Shown here in pieces: positions 1-8,825 of a stretch of 64,000 bases of DNA (positions are counted from its first letter, which is position 1; the number at the start of each line of letters is the position of its first letter). Location of the stretch: contig JBBAWX010000002.1 of assembly GCA_040396955.1 (NCBI GenBank), positions 62,001 to 126,000 on the forward strand, written 5' to 3'. This stretch comes from UBA965 sp040396955. GTDB taxonomy: Bacteria; Chloroflexota; Chloroflexia; Chloroflexales; Roseiflexaceae. Below the pieces are notes generated by a model. It saw nothing but the letters and a program-made list of their open reading frames with translations. It was not told the DNA's origin and made no database searches. The position numbers and the translations under genes are program-made.

Positions 1-1
1 A

Positions 2-262
2 TTTTTAGGCGCCGGCAAGGATTTGGTCTTTTTCGATATTGGGCTGAGCACCATGCCCAAAGACAGCGTGCCGTCGTTTGTGGCACTGCAACAGCTCACC
101 GGCTACGTGGCCACGCTCTCGATGCCACTCATCGGCACCTGGTTGGCCACCTCTTTTGACTATCACATCGCCCTGTTTGTAGCTGCCGGTCTCCGCATTG
201 CGGGCATTGCCCTGTTGTTTGTATTCAAAATCGGCCGCGACACTCCACCCACCCCCACCTAA
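2..262 (+). CDS. MFS transporter, C-terminal end (partial)
   Basis: The reading frame is already open at the window edge, so only the last 86 residues are visible. They hold two hydrophobic segments joined by a short loop, which fits helices 11 and 12 of a 12-helix major facilitator superfamily permease, and end in a short polar Pro/Thr tail. The gene faces the FAH-family gene and is separated from it by a strong hairpin. The substrate cannot be inferred. Family assignment rests on hydrophobicity and general likeness only. Confidence 0.6.
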   Translation, partial: FLGAGKDLVFFDIGLSTMPKDSVPSFVALQQLTGYVATLSMPLIGTWLATSFDYHIALFVAAGLRIAGIALLFVFKIGRDTPPTPT

Positions 263-268
263 ACAACA

Positions 269-300
269 ACCGCCGAGGAGCACGTGTGCTCCTCGGCGGT
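269..300. terminator. Hairpin between convergent genes
   Basis: A perfect 15-bp inverted repeat (269-283 and 286-300) with a 2-nt centre lies between the MFS stop and the convergent FAH stop. The minus-strand flank is moderately T-rich (TTGTTGTTT) and the plus-strand flank is not. It probably terminates the minus-strand gene best and acts in both directions. Confidence 0.7.
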
Positions 301-317
301 CACCATCTTGCACCATC

Positions 318-1196
318 CTATTCAGCGGTCACAATCGGGTTGGTCAGCACACCGATGCGTTCGATTTCGGCTTCGACCACGTCGCCGGCCTTCATGTACT
401 CGGGGGGCGTCCGCCCCATGCCGACACCGGCCGGCGTGCCCGTGCAGACCACCTGACCCGCCTCAATGGTCGTCCCCAGCGTCAGGTATTCGATGCTAGT
501 GGGAATGTCGAAAATCAGATCTCCGGTATGCGAGTGCTGCCGCTCTTCGCCGTTGAGGCGCAACTTGATGGCTAACACGGCGGGATCAGGAATTTCGTCT
601 GCCGTTACAATGCACGGACCCATCGGACACGAGTTGTCGAGGCTTTTGCCTTTGAAAAACTGCTGATGGCGGTTCTGCAAATCACGCGCCGAAATATCGT
701 TGACAATCGTGTAGCCAAACACATACGACAACGCATCTGCCTTGCTCACGTTCTTGGCCGTTTTGCCGAACACATACGCCAATTCAACCTCGTAGTCAAG
801 CTCTTTGGTAACCCGCGTATCAAGCGGCACCGCATCGCCCTCACCACACACGCTATTCAGCGCTTTGGTGAAAAACACCGGAAACTCGGGCAATTTTGGC
901 TCACGCCCACGGGCACGGTCCGACTCAATGGCATGCGCCACGTAGTTCATCCCTAGACACATCACGTTTTGTTTGGGGCGTGGAATGGGCGCCAACAAGC
1001 GCACTGACGCACGTGAAACCACCTGAGCAGCCGCTGCCACAGCCGTACGAGCCTTTGCGAGTGCGGCCTCGCCACCGTCGATGAGCGCCAACATCGATGG
1101 CGCCACACTGTCGAGGACTACGATTTCACGGTCTTCGGCGCGCAATGCACCGATGTGCACACTACCATCCTGCGCTTGAAATGTTACTAATCGCAC
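318..1196 (-). CDS. Fumarylacetoacetate hydrolase family protein
   Basis: This 292-residue protein has the FAH fold core in its C-terminal two thirds. It shows the family metal-binding layout: an acidic DYEVELA stretch (E-x-E), a downstream conserved acidic segment in DISARDLQ, and the GTPAGVG turn near the C terminus. Relatives cleave or isomerise C-C bonds in 2,4-diketo acids (fumarylpyruvate hydrolase, 2-hydroxyhepta-2,4-diene-1,7-dioate isomerase, oxaloacetate decarboxylase) with Mg2+ or Mn2+ in the cytoplasm. The start is GTG, chosen because AAAGGAG sits 7 nt upstream. It lies downstream of three glycosyltransferases on the same strand, but a functional link is not obvious. The exact substrate is unknown. 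Confidence 0.88.
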   Translation of the reverse strand: MRLVTFQAQDGSVHIGALRAEDREIVVLDSVAPSMLALIDGGEAALAKARTAVAAAAQVVSRASVRLLAPIPRPKQNVMCLGMNYVAHAIESDRARGREPKLPEFPVFFTKALNSVCGEGDAVPLDTRVTKELDYEVELAYVFGKTAKNVSKADALSYVFGYTIVNDISARDLQNRHQQFFKGKSLDNSCPMGPCIVTADEIPDPAVLAIKLRLNGEERQHSHTGDLIFDIPTSIEYLTLGTTIEAGQVVCTGTPAGVGMGRTPPEYMKAGDVVEAEIERIGVLTNPIVTAE

Positions 1197-1256
1197 AATT
1201 GATCTCCTTTGACTTATTGCGGAGCACCACTATCCTACCACAACTCTATCACCCTG

Positions 1257-2225
1257 TTACCAGATACGGGCCGGGCGCCACCGCCACTGCCACATCGCCC
1301 GCCACACCGCTCCATACGCCTGCATCCGCTGTTGACGCAACGGGCGTTTGTGCCCCACCGTCCACTTCGTCGCCTCAATGCACAGCTCTAGCGCATACAT
1401 CATCAACAGCGCCACCCGCACCACCATGGCGGTGAACCACCCATGGGCGGCAGTGGCCTCACGCAACCGGCTCTGATAAAACCAAATCAAGCGTTGCGTG
1501 GGCATCTGCTGGCTACTCTGCCCCTCGTAGTGCACAATTTCGGCCGCGGCACAATAGGCGACCGCACCGGTCTGACCCGCCGTAAGCCGCCGTTGCCACT
1601 CCACTTCTTCGGAGTAGAGCGCAAATTCAGCATCAAACAGACCGTATTGCTCGATCGCACTCCGCCGTACCATCAGTGCCGCCCCCACCAACCAATCTAC
1701 CCGGCAATCGCTGTCTGGAGCGACATCGGCCAGCTGGAAGCGTTGCGTCCACGGATTATGCGGCCACCACCGCCCGAGCGGAGTGCTCTCCCAGATGTAG
1801 GTGCCCAGCGTGGGAAAACGCCGCCGCGACGACTGCCAACTTCCATCCGCATACACCAGACGCGGCCCATTGATTACGACTTCGGCGTGCGCATCTAGAT
1901 ACGCAACCAGCACCGCAAATGCCCCTGACCGCACGATGGTGTCTGGATTCAAACAACAGATGTATGGCGCATCTCCATGCGCCAAAAGCCAACGTAACCC
2001 CACATTATTGCCGCCAGCAAAACCATGATTCATCGATTCGGCCAAACACACGACCTGCGGGAACTCTGCGCGCACCATGGCCACACTGTCGTCGTGCGAC
2101 CCATTGTCGACGACCACAATGTGATCGACTAGAGGGTCGGCGCACACACTCGTCAGGCACGCCCGCAACAGCGCACTCGTGTTCCACGATACGATGACCA
2201 CATCAATGCGCCGTGCCGCACTCAC
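1257..2225 (-). CDS. Glycosyltransferase family 2 (rhamnosyltransferase-like)
   Basis: A 322-residue GT-A enzyme. The N terminus has the IVSWN strand, a VVDNGS nucleotide-sugar motif near residue 40, an NPDT metal-binding variant near residue 92 and a SEEVEW segment in the acceptor-side base region, as in WbbL-type dTDP-rhamnosyl transferases. A hydrophobic, basic C-terminal tail suggests membrane association. The start is GTG at 2225, which overlaps the TGA of the preceding gene (GTGA), with AAGGAG inside that gene; longer in-frame starts would run deep into the upstream coding region. It is the third gene of a translationally coupled GT2 trio that probably builds a surface polysaccharide repeat. 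The sugar specificity is inferred only. Confidence 0.88.
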   Translation of the reverse strand: MSAARRIDVVIVSWNTSALLRACLTSVCADPLVDHIVVVDNGSHDDSVAMVRAEFPQVVCLAESMNHGFAGGNNVGLRWLLAHGDAPYICCLNPDTIVRSGAFAVLVAYLDAHAEVVINGPRLVYADGSWQSSRRRFPTLGTYIWESTPLGRWWPHNPWTQRFQLADVAPDSDCRVDWLVGAALMVRRSAIEQYGLFDAEFALYSEEVEWQRRLTAGQTGAVAYCAAAEIVHYEGQSSQQMPTQRLIWFYQSRLREATAAHGWFTAMVVRVALLMMYALELCIEATKWTVGHKRPLRQQRMQAYGAVWRAMWQWRWRPARIW

Positions 2226-3016
2226 GAGGGTGCTCCTTGGACGGGCTCTGTGCGCATTTGCCCCAACCACACAAAGCTCTGCAACGCAAACCAGGCCATG
2301 ACACACGCCAGCATCAATCCGACCCAACCATCACGCCACCCATGATTACGAATGTAGCGGTATATGAATTCACGCACGGGCGCTCCCACATAATTCCGCA
2401 AGCGTACTTTGCGCCCCGCACGATACATGGTCGTCGCTTCACGCCGAGCATAGGCGGCCTGTTTTTGCCATAATTCGCCAAACGTGACAATGTTCAGGTG
2501 GGTGATGTGCCCTTTCAATTGGGCAGTACTCCCCGCCACTTCGGCCACTTCGTGCACCTCGATACGTTCGTCGTAGTGAGCACTCCCCCGGCGCACCACT
2601 CGCAACTGGTAATCGGGGTACCACCCGCCGCCGCGAAGCACACGCCCAAAAAACACGTTGTGACGCGGTACCCACCACCCAGCATGCTCAGAAATCCGCT
2701 GCGTGACAAACAGCTCTGTCAATTCTGCATGAAGCGCCGATTCACAGCGTTCATCGGCATCCAAAAAAAAGACCCACGGCTGTTGGGCTCGGAGCAACGC
2801 CAAGTTGCGCTGTGCGGGGAAGCCCAACCAGTGTTCTTCAAATACGACGGCACCCAATTGCCGCGCCACGGTGGCAGTTTCGTCGCGACTACGACGATCA
2901 ACTAGTACCACCACTTCTGCGGCCCACGGTTGCACACTCCGGATGGCGTCGCCGATAAACGCGGCTTCATCCTTCGCAATCACAACCACACTCACCGGCA
3001 ATATTTCAGCTGTCAT
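2222..3016 (-). CDS. Glycosyltransferase family 2 (WaaE/KdtX-like)
   Basis: A 264-residue GT2 of the short type that resembles LPS-core glucosyltransferases WaaE/KdtX. It shows VVVIAKDEA at the N terminus, the DRRSRDET loop, and FLDADER (a DxD-type metal site) near residue 95. The conserved WYPDYQLR motif of this subfamily is present, and the C terminus ends in a hydrophobic helix. ATG overlaps the TGA of the upstream GT2 (ATGA), so the genes are coupled. No lipid A genes are seen nearby, so a role in exopolysaccharide or wall glycan is more likely than LPS core; that part is inference. Confidence 0.87.
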   Translation of the reverse strand: MTAEILPVSVVVIAKDEAAFIGDAIRSVQPWAAEVVVLVDRRSRDETATVARQLGAVVFEEHWLGFPAQRNLALLRAQQPWVFFLDADERCESALHAELTELFVTQRISEHAGWWVPRHNVFFGRVLRGGGWYPDYQLRVVRRGSAHYDERIEVHEVAEVAGSTAQLKGHITHLNIVTFGELWQKQAAYARREATTMYRAGRKVRLRNYVGAPVREFIYRYIRNHGWRDGWVGLMLACVMAWFALQSFVWLGQMRTEPVQGAPS

Positions 3017-3945
3017 TGGCCAATACTCCGATACACGTCCCGTTGCACCACATAGTCGGCATGCGCCAACTCACCACGCTGGTAGGCGCGCCACGCCATC
3101 CAGCGCAAGCGCCACATCCCCAGCCGCAGCCAGCAGTGATGCCAAAAACGCTCACGTGGGGTGCACCACTGTGCCCAGTAGCGTTGCCGACTCTGCCAAA
3201 TTGCCCGGGTGCTGAACGCCCGAAACTGCCGTGATGACGCTCCACCGACGTGCATCACACACGCCTGTGGCTCCTGCCAAATCGCCCAACCCGCATCTCG
3301 GACGCGACGGCACCAATCAACTTCTTCGACGTACATGTGATAGCGCTCGTCGAGCATGCCCACCTGCGCAAGCACCTGCGGCCGCGTCAACATGCAAGCA
3401 CCTAACGGATGATCGATGGCGAATGCGGCTGTCGTTTGCCCCTCCTGGGGATACCGCCCATGGAGCCACGAATCATACCAACGCCCAGGCGTCACTTCGC
3501 CGGGGGGAAAGAGGTCCAAAAACGTCATCATCGGTGTCGGAAAGCGAAATGCGGCACGTTGCACACTACCGTCCGGATTTTCGAGCCGTGGAGATACCAC
3601 CCCAACTCGTGGGTGCTGCTCCAAAAACGCCACGAGTCGCTCAATGGCACCCGGACGCACTTCGGTGTCGGGATTCAACATCAACACATAGCTGAGCTCT
3701 GGCCATTGCTCCTGCAGACACCGAATGCCGATATTGGTGCCCTTTGCGAACCCGTGATTTTCACCGGTGGCAAGCAACCGTACATCGGGGAATTCACGAC
3801 GCACCATCGCCACACTGTCGTCTTTTGAGCCGTTGTCGACCACTGCGATACGCACAGGCATGTCCACGGCCTGCAACGAGCGCAAACAACGATACAACAA
3901 CTCGCTCGTGTTGTACGAAACAATGGCCACTCCCACACCTGTCAT
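3013..3945 (-). CDS. Glycosyltransferase family 2
   Basis: A 310-residue GT2 with VAIVSYNTSE at the N terminus, VVDNGSKDDS, NPDTEV and a MYVEEVDWCRR segment, the same architecture as the third gene of this trio. It is a likely rhamnosyl or related deoxysugar transferase acting on a lipid-linked glycan at the cytoplasmic membrane face. I chose ATG at 3945 because GGGGAG lies 8-9 nt upstream; an in-frame start at 4029 would add 28 residues that do not look like the family. It is the first gene of the three-gene overlap and may carry the operon promoter in the 3946-4110 region. Confidence 0.85.
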   Translation of the reverse strand: MTGVGVAIVSYNTSELLYRCLRSLQAVDMPVRIAVVDNGSKDDSVAMVRREFPDVRLLATGENHGFAKGTNIGIRCLQEQWPELSYVLMLNPDTEVRPGAIERLVAFLEQHPRVGVVSPRLENPDGSVQRAAFRFPTPMMTFLDLFPPGEVTPGRWYDSWLHGRYPQEGQTTAAFAIDHPLGACMLTRPQVLAQVGMLDERYHMYVEEVDWCRRVRDAGWAIWQEPQACVMHVGGASSRQFRAFSTRAIWQSRQRYWAQWCTPRERFWHHCWLRLGMWRLRWMAWRAYQRGELAHADYVVQRDVYRSIGQ

Positions 3946-3995
3946 GCCCGTCACTCCCCCATGCCTGCCGCTACCACGGTTTTCAACATACACAG

Positions 3996-4039
3996 TCATA
4001 CCACGGTAATGTGGTCGCTGCCCCATCACGGTGGTATGA
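3996..4039. repeat. Inverted repeat in glycosyltransferase leader
   Basis: TCATACCAC at 3996-4004 is repeated in inverse at 4031-4039 (GTGGTATGA). The loop between is 26 nt. It lies 50-95 bp upstream of the first GT2 start and could be an operator or a leader-RNA stem. No T-run follows, so it does not look like a terminator. Confidence 0.4.
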
Positions 4040-4085
4040 TAACAGAATCAACATGGTCGATGACTTATCCATTACAATCCCCAAA

Positions 4086-4103
4086 TGTGGATAATGTGGA
4101 TAA
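4086..4103 (+). repeat. Two tandem DnaA-box 9-mers
   Basis: TGTGGATAA occurs twice with no spacer (4086-4094, 4095-4103). This is the exact complement of the consensus DnaA box TTATCCACA. It lies between the GT2 operon and a small hypothetical gene, upstream of both the operon and its leader. The same 9-mer recurs in two larger intergenic clusters near 21.4 and 61.2 kb. Confidence 0.6.
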
Positions 4104-4117
4104 ATCACGTCACAACA

Positions 4118-4495
4118 CTACTCCACCGACACCCACCGCACCGGCACATCACCACGGTCGTCGGGTTCGTCTGTGGTTGGCATCAGCACAATCGGCCCTT
4201 GGTGGCTCAGCCAAGCGATGAGATCATCAATGGTAAACCAACCCACGGCGTACTGTTGTGCATCAATCGGGTTGAGCCAAAAACGAATCTCGCCGTCCAT
4301 CCACTGCCAACGCTCCAACGAGTGCCACTGATATCCATGGTTGGCAAGTGCTTCACGGGTCTCTTCGAACAACCGCAATAACTCATCGAGTCGCATTGCG
4401 GGCGTACGCCGAATCTGCAATATTCGCCGATTCACGTCATCGCGCAATGCGACTAATTCGGGGTAATCAAGCTGAGAAATGTCGATGCTGGGCAT
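4118..4495 (-). CDS. Hypothetical protein, 125 aa
   Basis: A small soluble protein that I do not recognise. The N-terminal half is predicted helical (a heptad-like run with many Glu, Arg and Leu) and the C-terminal half is Trp-rich with short beta-type segments (DGEIRFWLNP, AVGWFTIDDLIAWL). There are no Cys, signal peptide or membrane segments. ATG at 4495 is preceded by GGGAGGTG at about 6 nt, which fixes the start over a longer in-frame ATG at 4516. It stands alone between tRNA-Cys upstream and the GT2 operon downstream, all on the minus strand. Confidence 0.7.
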   Translation of the reverse strand: MPSIDISQLDYPELVALRDDVNRRILQIRRTPAMRLDELLRLFEETREALANHGYQWHSLERWQWMDGEIRFWLNPIDAQQYAVGWFTIDDLIAWLSHQGPIVLMPTTDEPDDRGDVPVRWVSVE

Positions 4496-4519
4496 GAAAA
4501 ACACCTCCCGGAACATCGC

Positions 4520-4565
4520 ATGAATAAAGAAGACTCTTCAGAACCTACGACGATTCAGAAGAGTC
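4520..4565 (-). terminator. Rho-independent terminator after tRNA-Cys
   Basis: An 8-bp stem (4532-4539 with 4558-4565) has an 18-nt loop and, read on the minus strand, is followed by the T-rich run TTCTTTATT. It sits just downstream of the tRNA-Cys 3' end. The loop is long, so stability is moderate. Confidence 0.6.
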
Positions 4566-4571
4566 GATTGG

Positions 4572-4643
4572 AGGCGACGACCGGATTCGAACCGGTGAAT
4601 GGAAGTTTTGCAGACTTCTGCCTTACCACTTGGCGACGTCGCC
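4572..4643 (-). tRNA. tRNA-Cys (GCA)
   Basis: A full cloverleaf folds on the minus strand. The 7-bp acceptor stem is GGCGACG/CGTCGCC, and the T arm carries GGTTCGAATCC. The anticodon stem GAAGT/ACTTC encloses the loop CTGCAAA, giving anticodon GCA (Cys). The discriminator is U and CCA is not encoded. Confidence 0.96.
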
Positions 4644-4789
4644 GTCTTGATACTTCATGTTAGCATATCCATATACCCCTGTCAAAGGCAGTCTCTCAAT
4701 GCCCATGCTCGTGCACTACCCATCAATAACCGGGGATGGTACAATACTCGTACATCTCACCACCTTCTCACACAGTACGCTGGTGTCGC

Positions 4790-6043
4790 ATGCCCACCGA
4801 TTGCCAATACATACGCTCACTTGTCCGTGAAAACCAAGCCCCACCTGGGTCGTTCCAAGCACGGATTGTGGCCGCCCATCTCGCCCAGTGTAGCGATTGT
4901 CGAGCGATACTCGGCCCTCCCAGCGACGACATGCTCCAATCGCTGCTCACGCAACCCGATGGCGCCCACGACCCACTGCTCGCCGACCTTCTGACCCACA
5001 CACGGCGCCGCCCACGCCGATCCCGCCCTCCGTGGACATGGGTGCAATACCTCATTGCCTGCACCATTGCGGCCTGCATCGGATTTTTTGCCGCCGATCT
5101 CATCTCATCACTCTGGTATGCGCAACGCATCTACACCAATCTCGGCCTGATGGTCGTCGCGACACCCACCACCACGCTTGTGCCAGCGACCGCCACCCCT
5201 GTCCCCGCTCCTGCCACCCCTGTGATAACCCCATCCCCAGAAATCACCGACATGCCAGCCACAACCGTGCTGTTGCTCGGCTCAGATCGACGCCCCCAAG
5301 AAAACACCCCAGCCCGCACCGATGCTGTCATGGTCATGCGCATTGATCCTCAGCGTCAGCGCATTGCCTTGCTGTCACTCCCCCGTGACCTCATGGTCAA
5401 TATCCCCGGGTACGGCTGGGCACGCATCAATGCCGCCAACGTGTACGGCGACATCTACCCAGCTCTCGGAGGTGGCATCAATCTCGCCACACAGACGGTC
5501 AGTCAAGTTATCGGTCAACCCATCGATTACACGGTACGCATTGATTTTGCTGGATTTATAGCAGCCATCGATACCCTCGAAGGTGTGCCGGTACAAGTCA
5601 CCAACGACCTGTACGATGACCGCTTCCCCACCATGGACTATCAGTACACCACCGTCTCGTTTCAAGTCGGTGAAACGTTGATGGATGGATCCACCGCCCT
5701 CGTCTACAGCCGCATCCGCCATCCCGACAGCGATTTTGCACGCATGGCACGCCAGCAACAGGTCATTACCGGTATCGCCAGCCGCCTACAACGTGGCGGA
5801 TTCCTCGAGACACTCGCAACCACCGCCGACATCACCGATGCCCTCGTCAACCATGCTCAGACCACCATGCCCCGTGACACCATCATCAACCTGGCCTGGG
5901 TCATGCGTACCATGCCGCTCACCAATTTCTCGTACCATGTACTCAGCGACATCTCCTACGGGAGTGGTGAAGATCGCTACGCCATGTATGCCAATGCCGG
6001 TGCCATCGAACGCATCGTGCAACAATGGTTGGGGATTCCATGA
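4790..6043 (+). CDS. LCP-family protein with N-terminal zinc finger
   Basis: A 417-residue LytR-CpsA-Psr family protein. Residues 30-37 form His-x3-Cys-x2-Cys, the signature of anti-sigma (ZAS/zf-HC2) domains. One membrane segment follows at about 84-106, then a Thr/Pro/Ala linker (about 124-152), then the LCP domain from about 158, with LLLGSDRR, SLPRDLMVN, INAANVYGD and YSRIRHPDSDFARM carrying the family Arg and Asp residues. LCP enzymes move polyprenyl-linked glycans onto peptidoglycan outside the cell. I start at ATG 4790, since the 18 codons before it look unlike coding sequence; the RBS is weak. It couples by ATGA to the next gene, in a polysaccharide locus. Confidence 0.9.
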   Translation: MPTDCQYIRSLVRENQAPPGSFQARIVAAHLAQCSDCRAILGPPSDDMLQSLLTQPDGAHDPLLADLLTHTRRRPRRSRPPWTWVQYLIACTIAACIGFFAADLISSLWYAQRIYTNLGLMVVATPTTTLVPATATPVPAPATPVITPSPEITDMPATTVLLLGSDRRPQENTPARTDAVMVMRIDPQRQRIALLSLPRDLMVNIPGYGWARINAANVYGDIYPALGGGINLATQTVSQVIGQPIDYTVRIDFAGFIAAIDTLEGVPVQVTNDLYDDRFPTMDYQYTTVSFQVGETLMDGSTALVYSRIRHPDSDFARMARQQQVITGIASRLQRGGFLETLATTADITDALVNHAQTTMPRDTIINLAWVMRTMPLTNFSYHVLSDISYGSGEDRYAMYANAGAIERIVQQWLGIP

Positions 6044-7689
6044 AACACAACCACCTCATGCATCTTGTTGGTGCGCTGGCCACCCTGTGCCTCATCGGCA
6101 TTACGATGCTCGATAATGCCTGGCACCGCGGTATTGCCACGACCCCCACATCCGAACCCATTCCAGCTGCAGAGCAGGCTCTCCTCGGCGTCAACCTGTT
6201 CAACGTGCAGTTTGAGCCGGACCCAGCCGTGGTCGATCGCTCCTTTGCTGAGGCCAAACGCCTCGGAGCCCGCTTTGCACGCATCCAGATGCCGTGGGAA
6301 GATGTCGAAATCCACGCCCGCGGTGATTTCGAAGACCGCCGTAACCCGGAGCACATCCGCTCGGCCTGGGAAAAATACGACCATATCGTGGCCACCGCTG
6401 CCCGCCACGACATTGAGCTCATCGTGCGCATCGACCGCCCACCGTTGTGGGCTCGTGCCACACATGCCGCCAATCCGAAGTTTCAGGCAGGCCTCCAAGA
6501 AAACGGCGACTCTACTGGTCCACCAGACGACTACCAGGACTACGCCAATTTCGTGGGCACGGTGGCAGCCCGCTACCCACAGGTGCACTACATTCAAATC
6601 TGGAACGAGCCCAATCTGGCCTACGAGTGGAACTGGGAGTTTCCCGACCCTGAGGCCTTCACCGATTTGCTCCGCCGTGCCAGCCTCGCCGCACGGCAGG
6701 CCAACCCTGATGTGCGCATCCTCTTCCCCAGCTTGTCCCCCACCGACGGCAAAGAGCCACGCATCGCTCCCATGAGTGAGCTCGATTTTTTGGCACGCTG
6801 TTATGCGGCCGGTGCCCGCGACTCGTTCGACATCATGTCGGCACAGGCCTACGGGCTGGGGCAACCGCCCGACGAACACCGCTATGTGCGGCTCCGCTGG
6901 AGCCCACTCCGACCATTTGCCGAACTCGACCGCCCCATTGACTCACGCATTGACGTGTCACGCATCGTCATGCTTCGCGAAGTCATGGAAGAGGCCGGTG
7001 ATTACCAAACTGCCGTCTGGATTAGTGAATTCGGCTACAACAGCGCACCCGAGAGTATTCCCCCTGAACGACGATTCGTGTGGGGACCGCCCGTCACTGA
7101 GGCCGAAAAAGGCACCTACGCCGTTGGGCAAATCATGCGTGCACGCACCGAGTGGCCCTGGGTAGGCGTCATGAATTTCTGGATGCTCCGCTGGGGCGGG
7201 CCCCCCGCAGACCCCGCCAATCCCACCCCGTATTTCGCCATCATGGCGCCCGACTTCACCCCCTACCCCGGGTACCTCGCACTACAGGCCGCCACCGCAC
7301 ACCCATTGTTGGGGGTCGGCAATCATCTCTGGAGTCACCCCGCCATCCAGATGCCACGCGCCCACACCTGGCAGTTCACCACCCATGGCACCCAAATTGC
7401 CCTGCGCGGAGCTACAGGAAGCATCGACATCCACATCGATGATGCACCACCGACCACGTTGACACTCGACGGCGCCGATACGTTCATCGCTCGCGGGCTC
7501 AGCGATGCCCCACACACCATCCGAATCAGTGGGAGTTTCGTGACACCGCCCAGCCACATCTTGGTGTGGCGACACCAACCGTGGCGCTGGCTCTTTGCCG
7601 GCCTCCCCGTCTTGATTACTGGTATGATGGTCGAAATACTCCGTCGTCTGTGGCAGATTGCTCCTGCATCTCCCACATCCACAGAATGA
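6040..7689 (+). CDS. Membrane-anchored glycoside hydrolase, clan GH-A (GH39/GH5-like)
   Basis: A 549-residue protein with an N-terminal hydrophobic anchor (about 8-28), a TIM-barrel hydrolase domain and a C-terminal hydrophobic segment (about 513-535). IQIWNEPN near residue 190 contains the acid/base Asn-Glu pair of clan GH-A, and WISEFGYNS near 330 is the probable nucleophile. Beta-xylosidases and related enzymes that act on bacterial exopolysaccharides share this layout. A small beta-rich region follows the barrel. Its ATG overlaps the LCP stop by 4 bp, so it is probably used in polysaccharide trimming or release at the cell surface. The substrate is unknown. Confidence 0.82.
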   Translation: MKHNHLMHLVGALATLCLIGITMLDNAWHRGIATTPTSEPIPAAEQALLGVNLFNVQFEPDPAVVDRSFAEAKRLGARFARIQMPWEDVEIHARGDFEDRRNPEHIRSAWEKYDHIVATAARHDIELIVRIDRPPLWARATHAANPKFQAGLQENGDSTGPPDDYQDYANFVGTVAARYPQVHYIQIWNEPNLAYEWNWEFPDPEAFTDLLRRASLAARQANPDVRILFPSLSPTDGKEPRIAPMSELDFLARCYAAGARDSFDIMSAQAYGLGQPPDEHRYVRLRWSPLRPFAELDRPIDSRIDVSRIVMLREVMEEAGDYQTAVWISEFGYNSAPESIPPERRFVWGPPVTEAEKGTYAVGQIMRARTEWPWVGVMNFWMLRWGGPPADPANPTPYFAIMAPDFTPYPGYLALQAATAHPLLGVGNHLWSHPAIQMPRAHTWQFTTHGTQIALRGATGSIDIHIDDAPPTTLTLDGADTFIARGLSDAPHTIRISGSFVTPPSHILVWRHQPWRWLFAGLPVLITGMMVEILRRLWQIAPASPTSTE

Positions 7690-7696
7690 GCGCACC

Positions 7697-8824
7697 ATGC
7701 ACAACACACAGTTCAGTGCTACCCGCGTTGTGAGCGGCATCAACACGCACACACACATCGTACGTGAGGCTCAACAGCTCGGCCTACAACGCATTTTTCT
7801 CCTGATCGACCCGTTCATTGCCGGGATGCCATTGGGGAACACCATCGTCAATCAACTCCTCCAGGCCAACATCGATATCGTTGTCTCAACACAGGTCGAG
7901 CCAGACCCCAGCGAAGCCACCATTGTGAGCCTCGCCCAGCAGGCCCAACACAAGCACGTCGACGGGGTCATTGCCATTGGTGGTGGCAGCGCCATCGACA
8001 GTGCCAAGGCAATTGCACTCCTCGTCAAAAAAGAAACCCTCGACCTCAGTCGTTTTTATTTCGGGGGGACGCACCACCCCGACGCCACCATTCCCGTCAT
8101 CGCCGTGCCCACCACGGCAGGCACCGGCTCCGAGGTCACCTTTGTCGCCATCGTCACCCAACCCGAGAGTCGACGCAAACTGCTCATCCGCCATCCAGCC
8201 TTAGCACCGACCGTTGCCATCGTTGATCCACAACTAAGTGCCACGATGCCCGCATCACTGACGATGGCGACAGGCATGGATGCCCTTTCGCATGCCCTCG
8301 AAGCACTCACGTCAACGATGGCCTCACCGGCTGCCGACGCCCTAGCTCATAGTGCCATCGCCACCGTCGTCCACACACTGCCTGCACTCATCCAAAACGG
8401 CGCCAATCTCAATCAACGCCAGCAGATGGCCGAAGCCGCCACGCTGGCCGGCTACGCCTTCTTGAGCGGGCGTGTTCACCTCGGGCATGCGGTCGGGCAT
8501 GCGCTCGGCGGAGCCTTTCATCTCCCCCATGGGACTGCCTGCATGGTGCTAATGCCCGCCATCCTCCGGCATATCACCCCGGCGGTCCCGGAGAGCATCG
8601 GTCGGATTGCGCACCACTTCCAAACCACGGCCCCACAACTCCCCGACACCCTGCAGTCATTCATGCACCGGTGCGGGATGCCGCGCCTCGGCCAACTCAT
8701 CACCACAACCACCGACCACGAATCTCTGATCGACCTCATTTTGGGTGAAGAACGACTCATCGGGCTCGCTCCGAGTGCCCCAACCCGGCAAGAGTGGCGC
8801 GACATCATCGAATCAGGCTGGTAA
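7697..8824 (+). CDS. Iron-containing alcohol dehydrogenase
   Basis: A 375-residue group III (Fe-dependent) dehydrogenase. The Rossmann GGGSAIDSAK motif is near residue 90, with TTAGTGSEVT near 135. The Fe ligands are in GMDALSHALEA (Asp and His near 190-200) and in GHAVGHALGG (two His near 255-260). Members reduce aldehydes or oxidise alcohols with NAD(P)H; some are maleylacetate reductases or act on phosphonates and sugars. I chose ATG at 7697, eight bases after the glycosidase stop. Position between a glycosidase and an O-antigen-ligase homologue hints at a role in surface glycan metabolism, which is inference. Confidence 0.88.
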   Translation: MHNTQFSATRVVSGINTHTHIVREAQQLGLQRIFLLIDPFIAGMPLGNTIVNQLLQANIDIVVSTQVEPDPSEATIVSLAQQAQHKHVDGVIAIGGGSAIDSAKAIALLVKKETLDLSRFYFGGTHHPDATIPVIAVPTTAGTGSEVTFVAIVTQPESRRKLLIRHPALAPTVAIVDPQLSATMPASLTMATGMDALSHALEALTSTMASPAADALAHSAIATVVHTLPALIQNGANLNQRQQMAEAATLAGYAFLSGRVHLGHAVGHALGGAFHLPHGTACMVLMPAILRHITPAVPESIGRIAHHFQTTAPQLPDTLQSFMHRCGMPRLGQLITTTTDHESLIDLILGEERLIGLAPSAPTRQEWRDIIESGW

Positions 8825-8825
8825 C

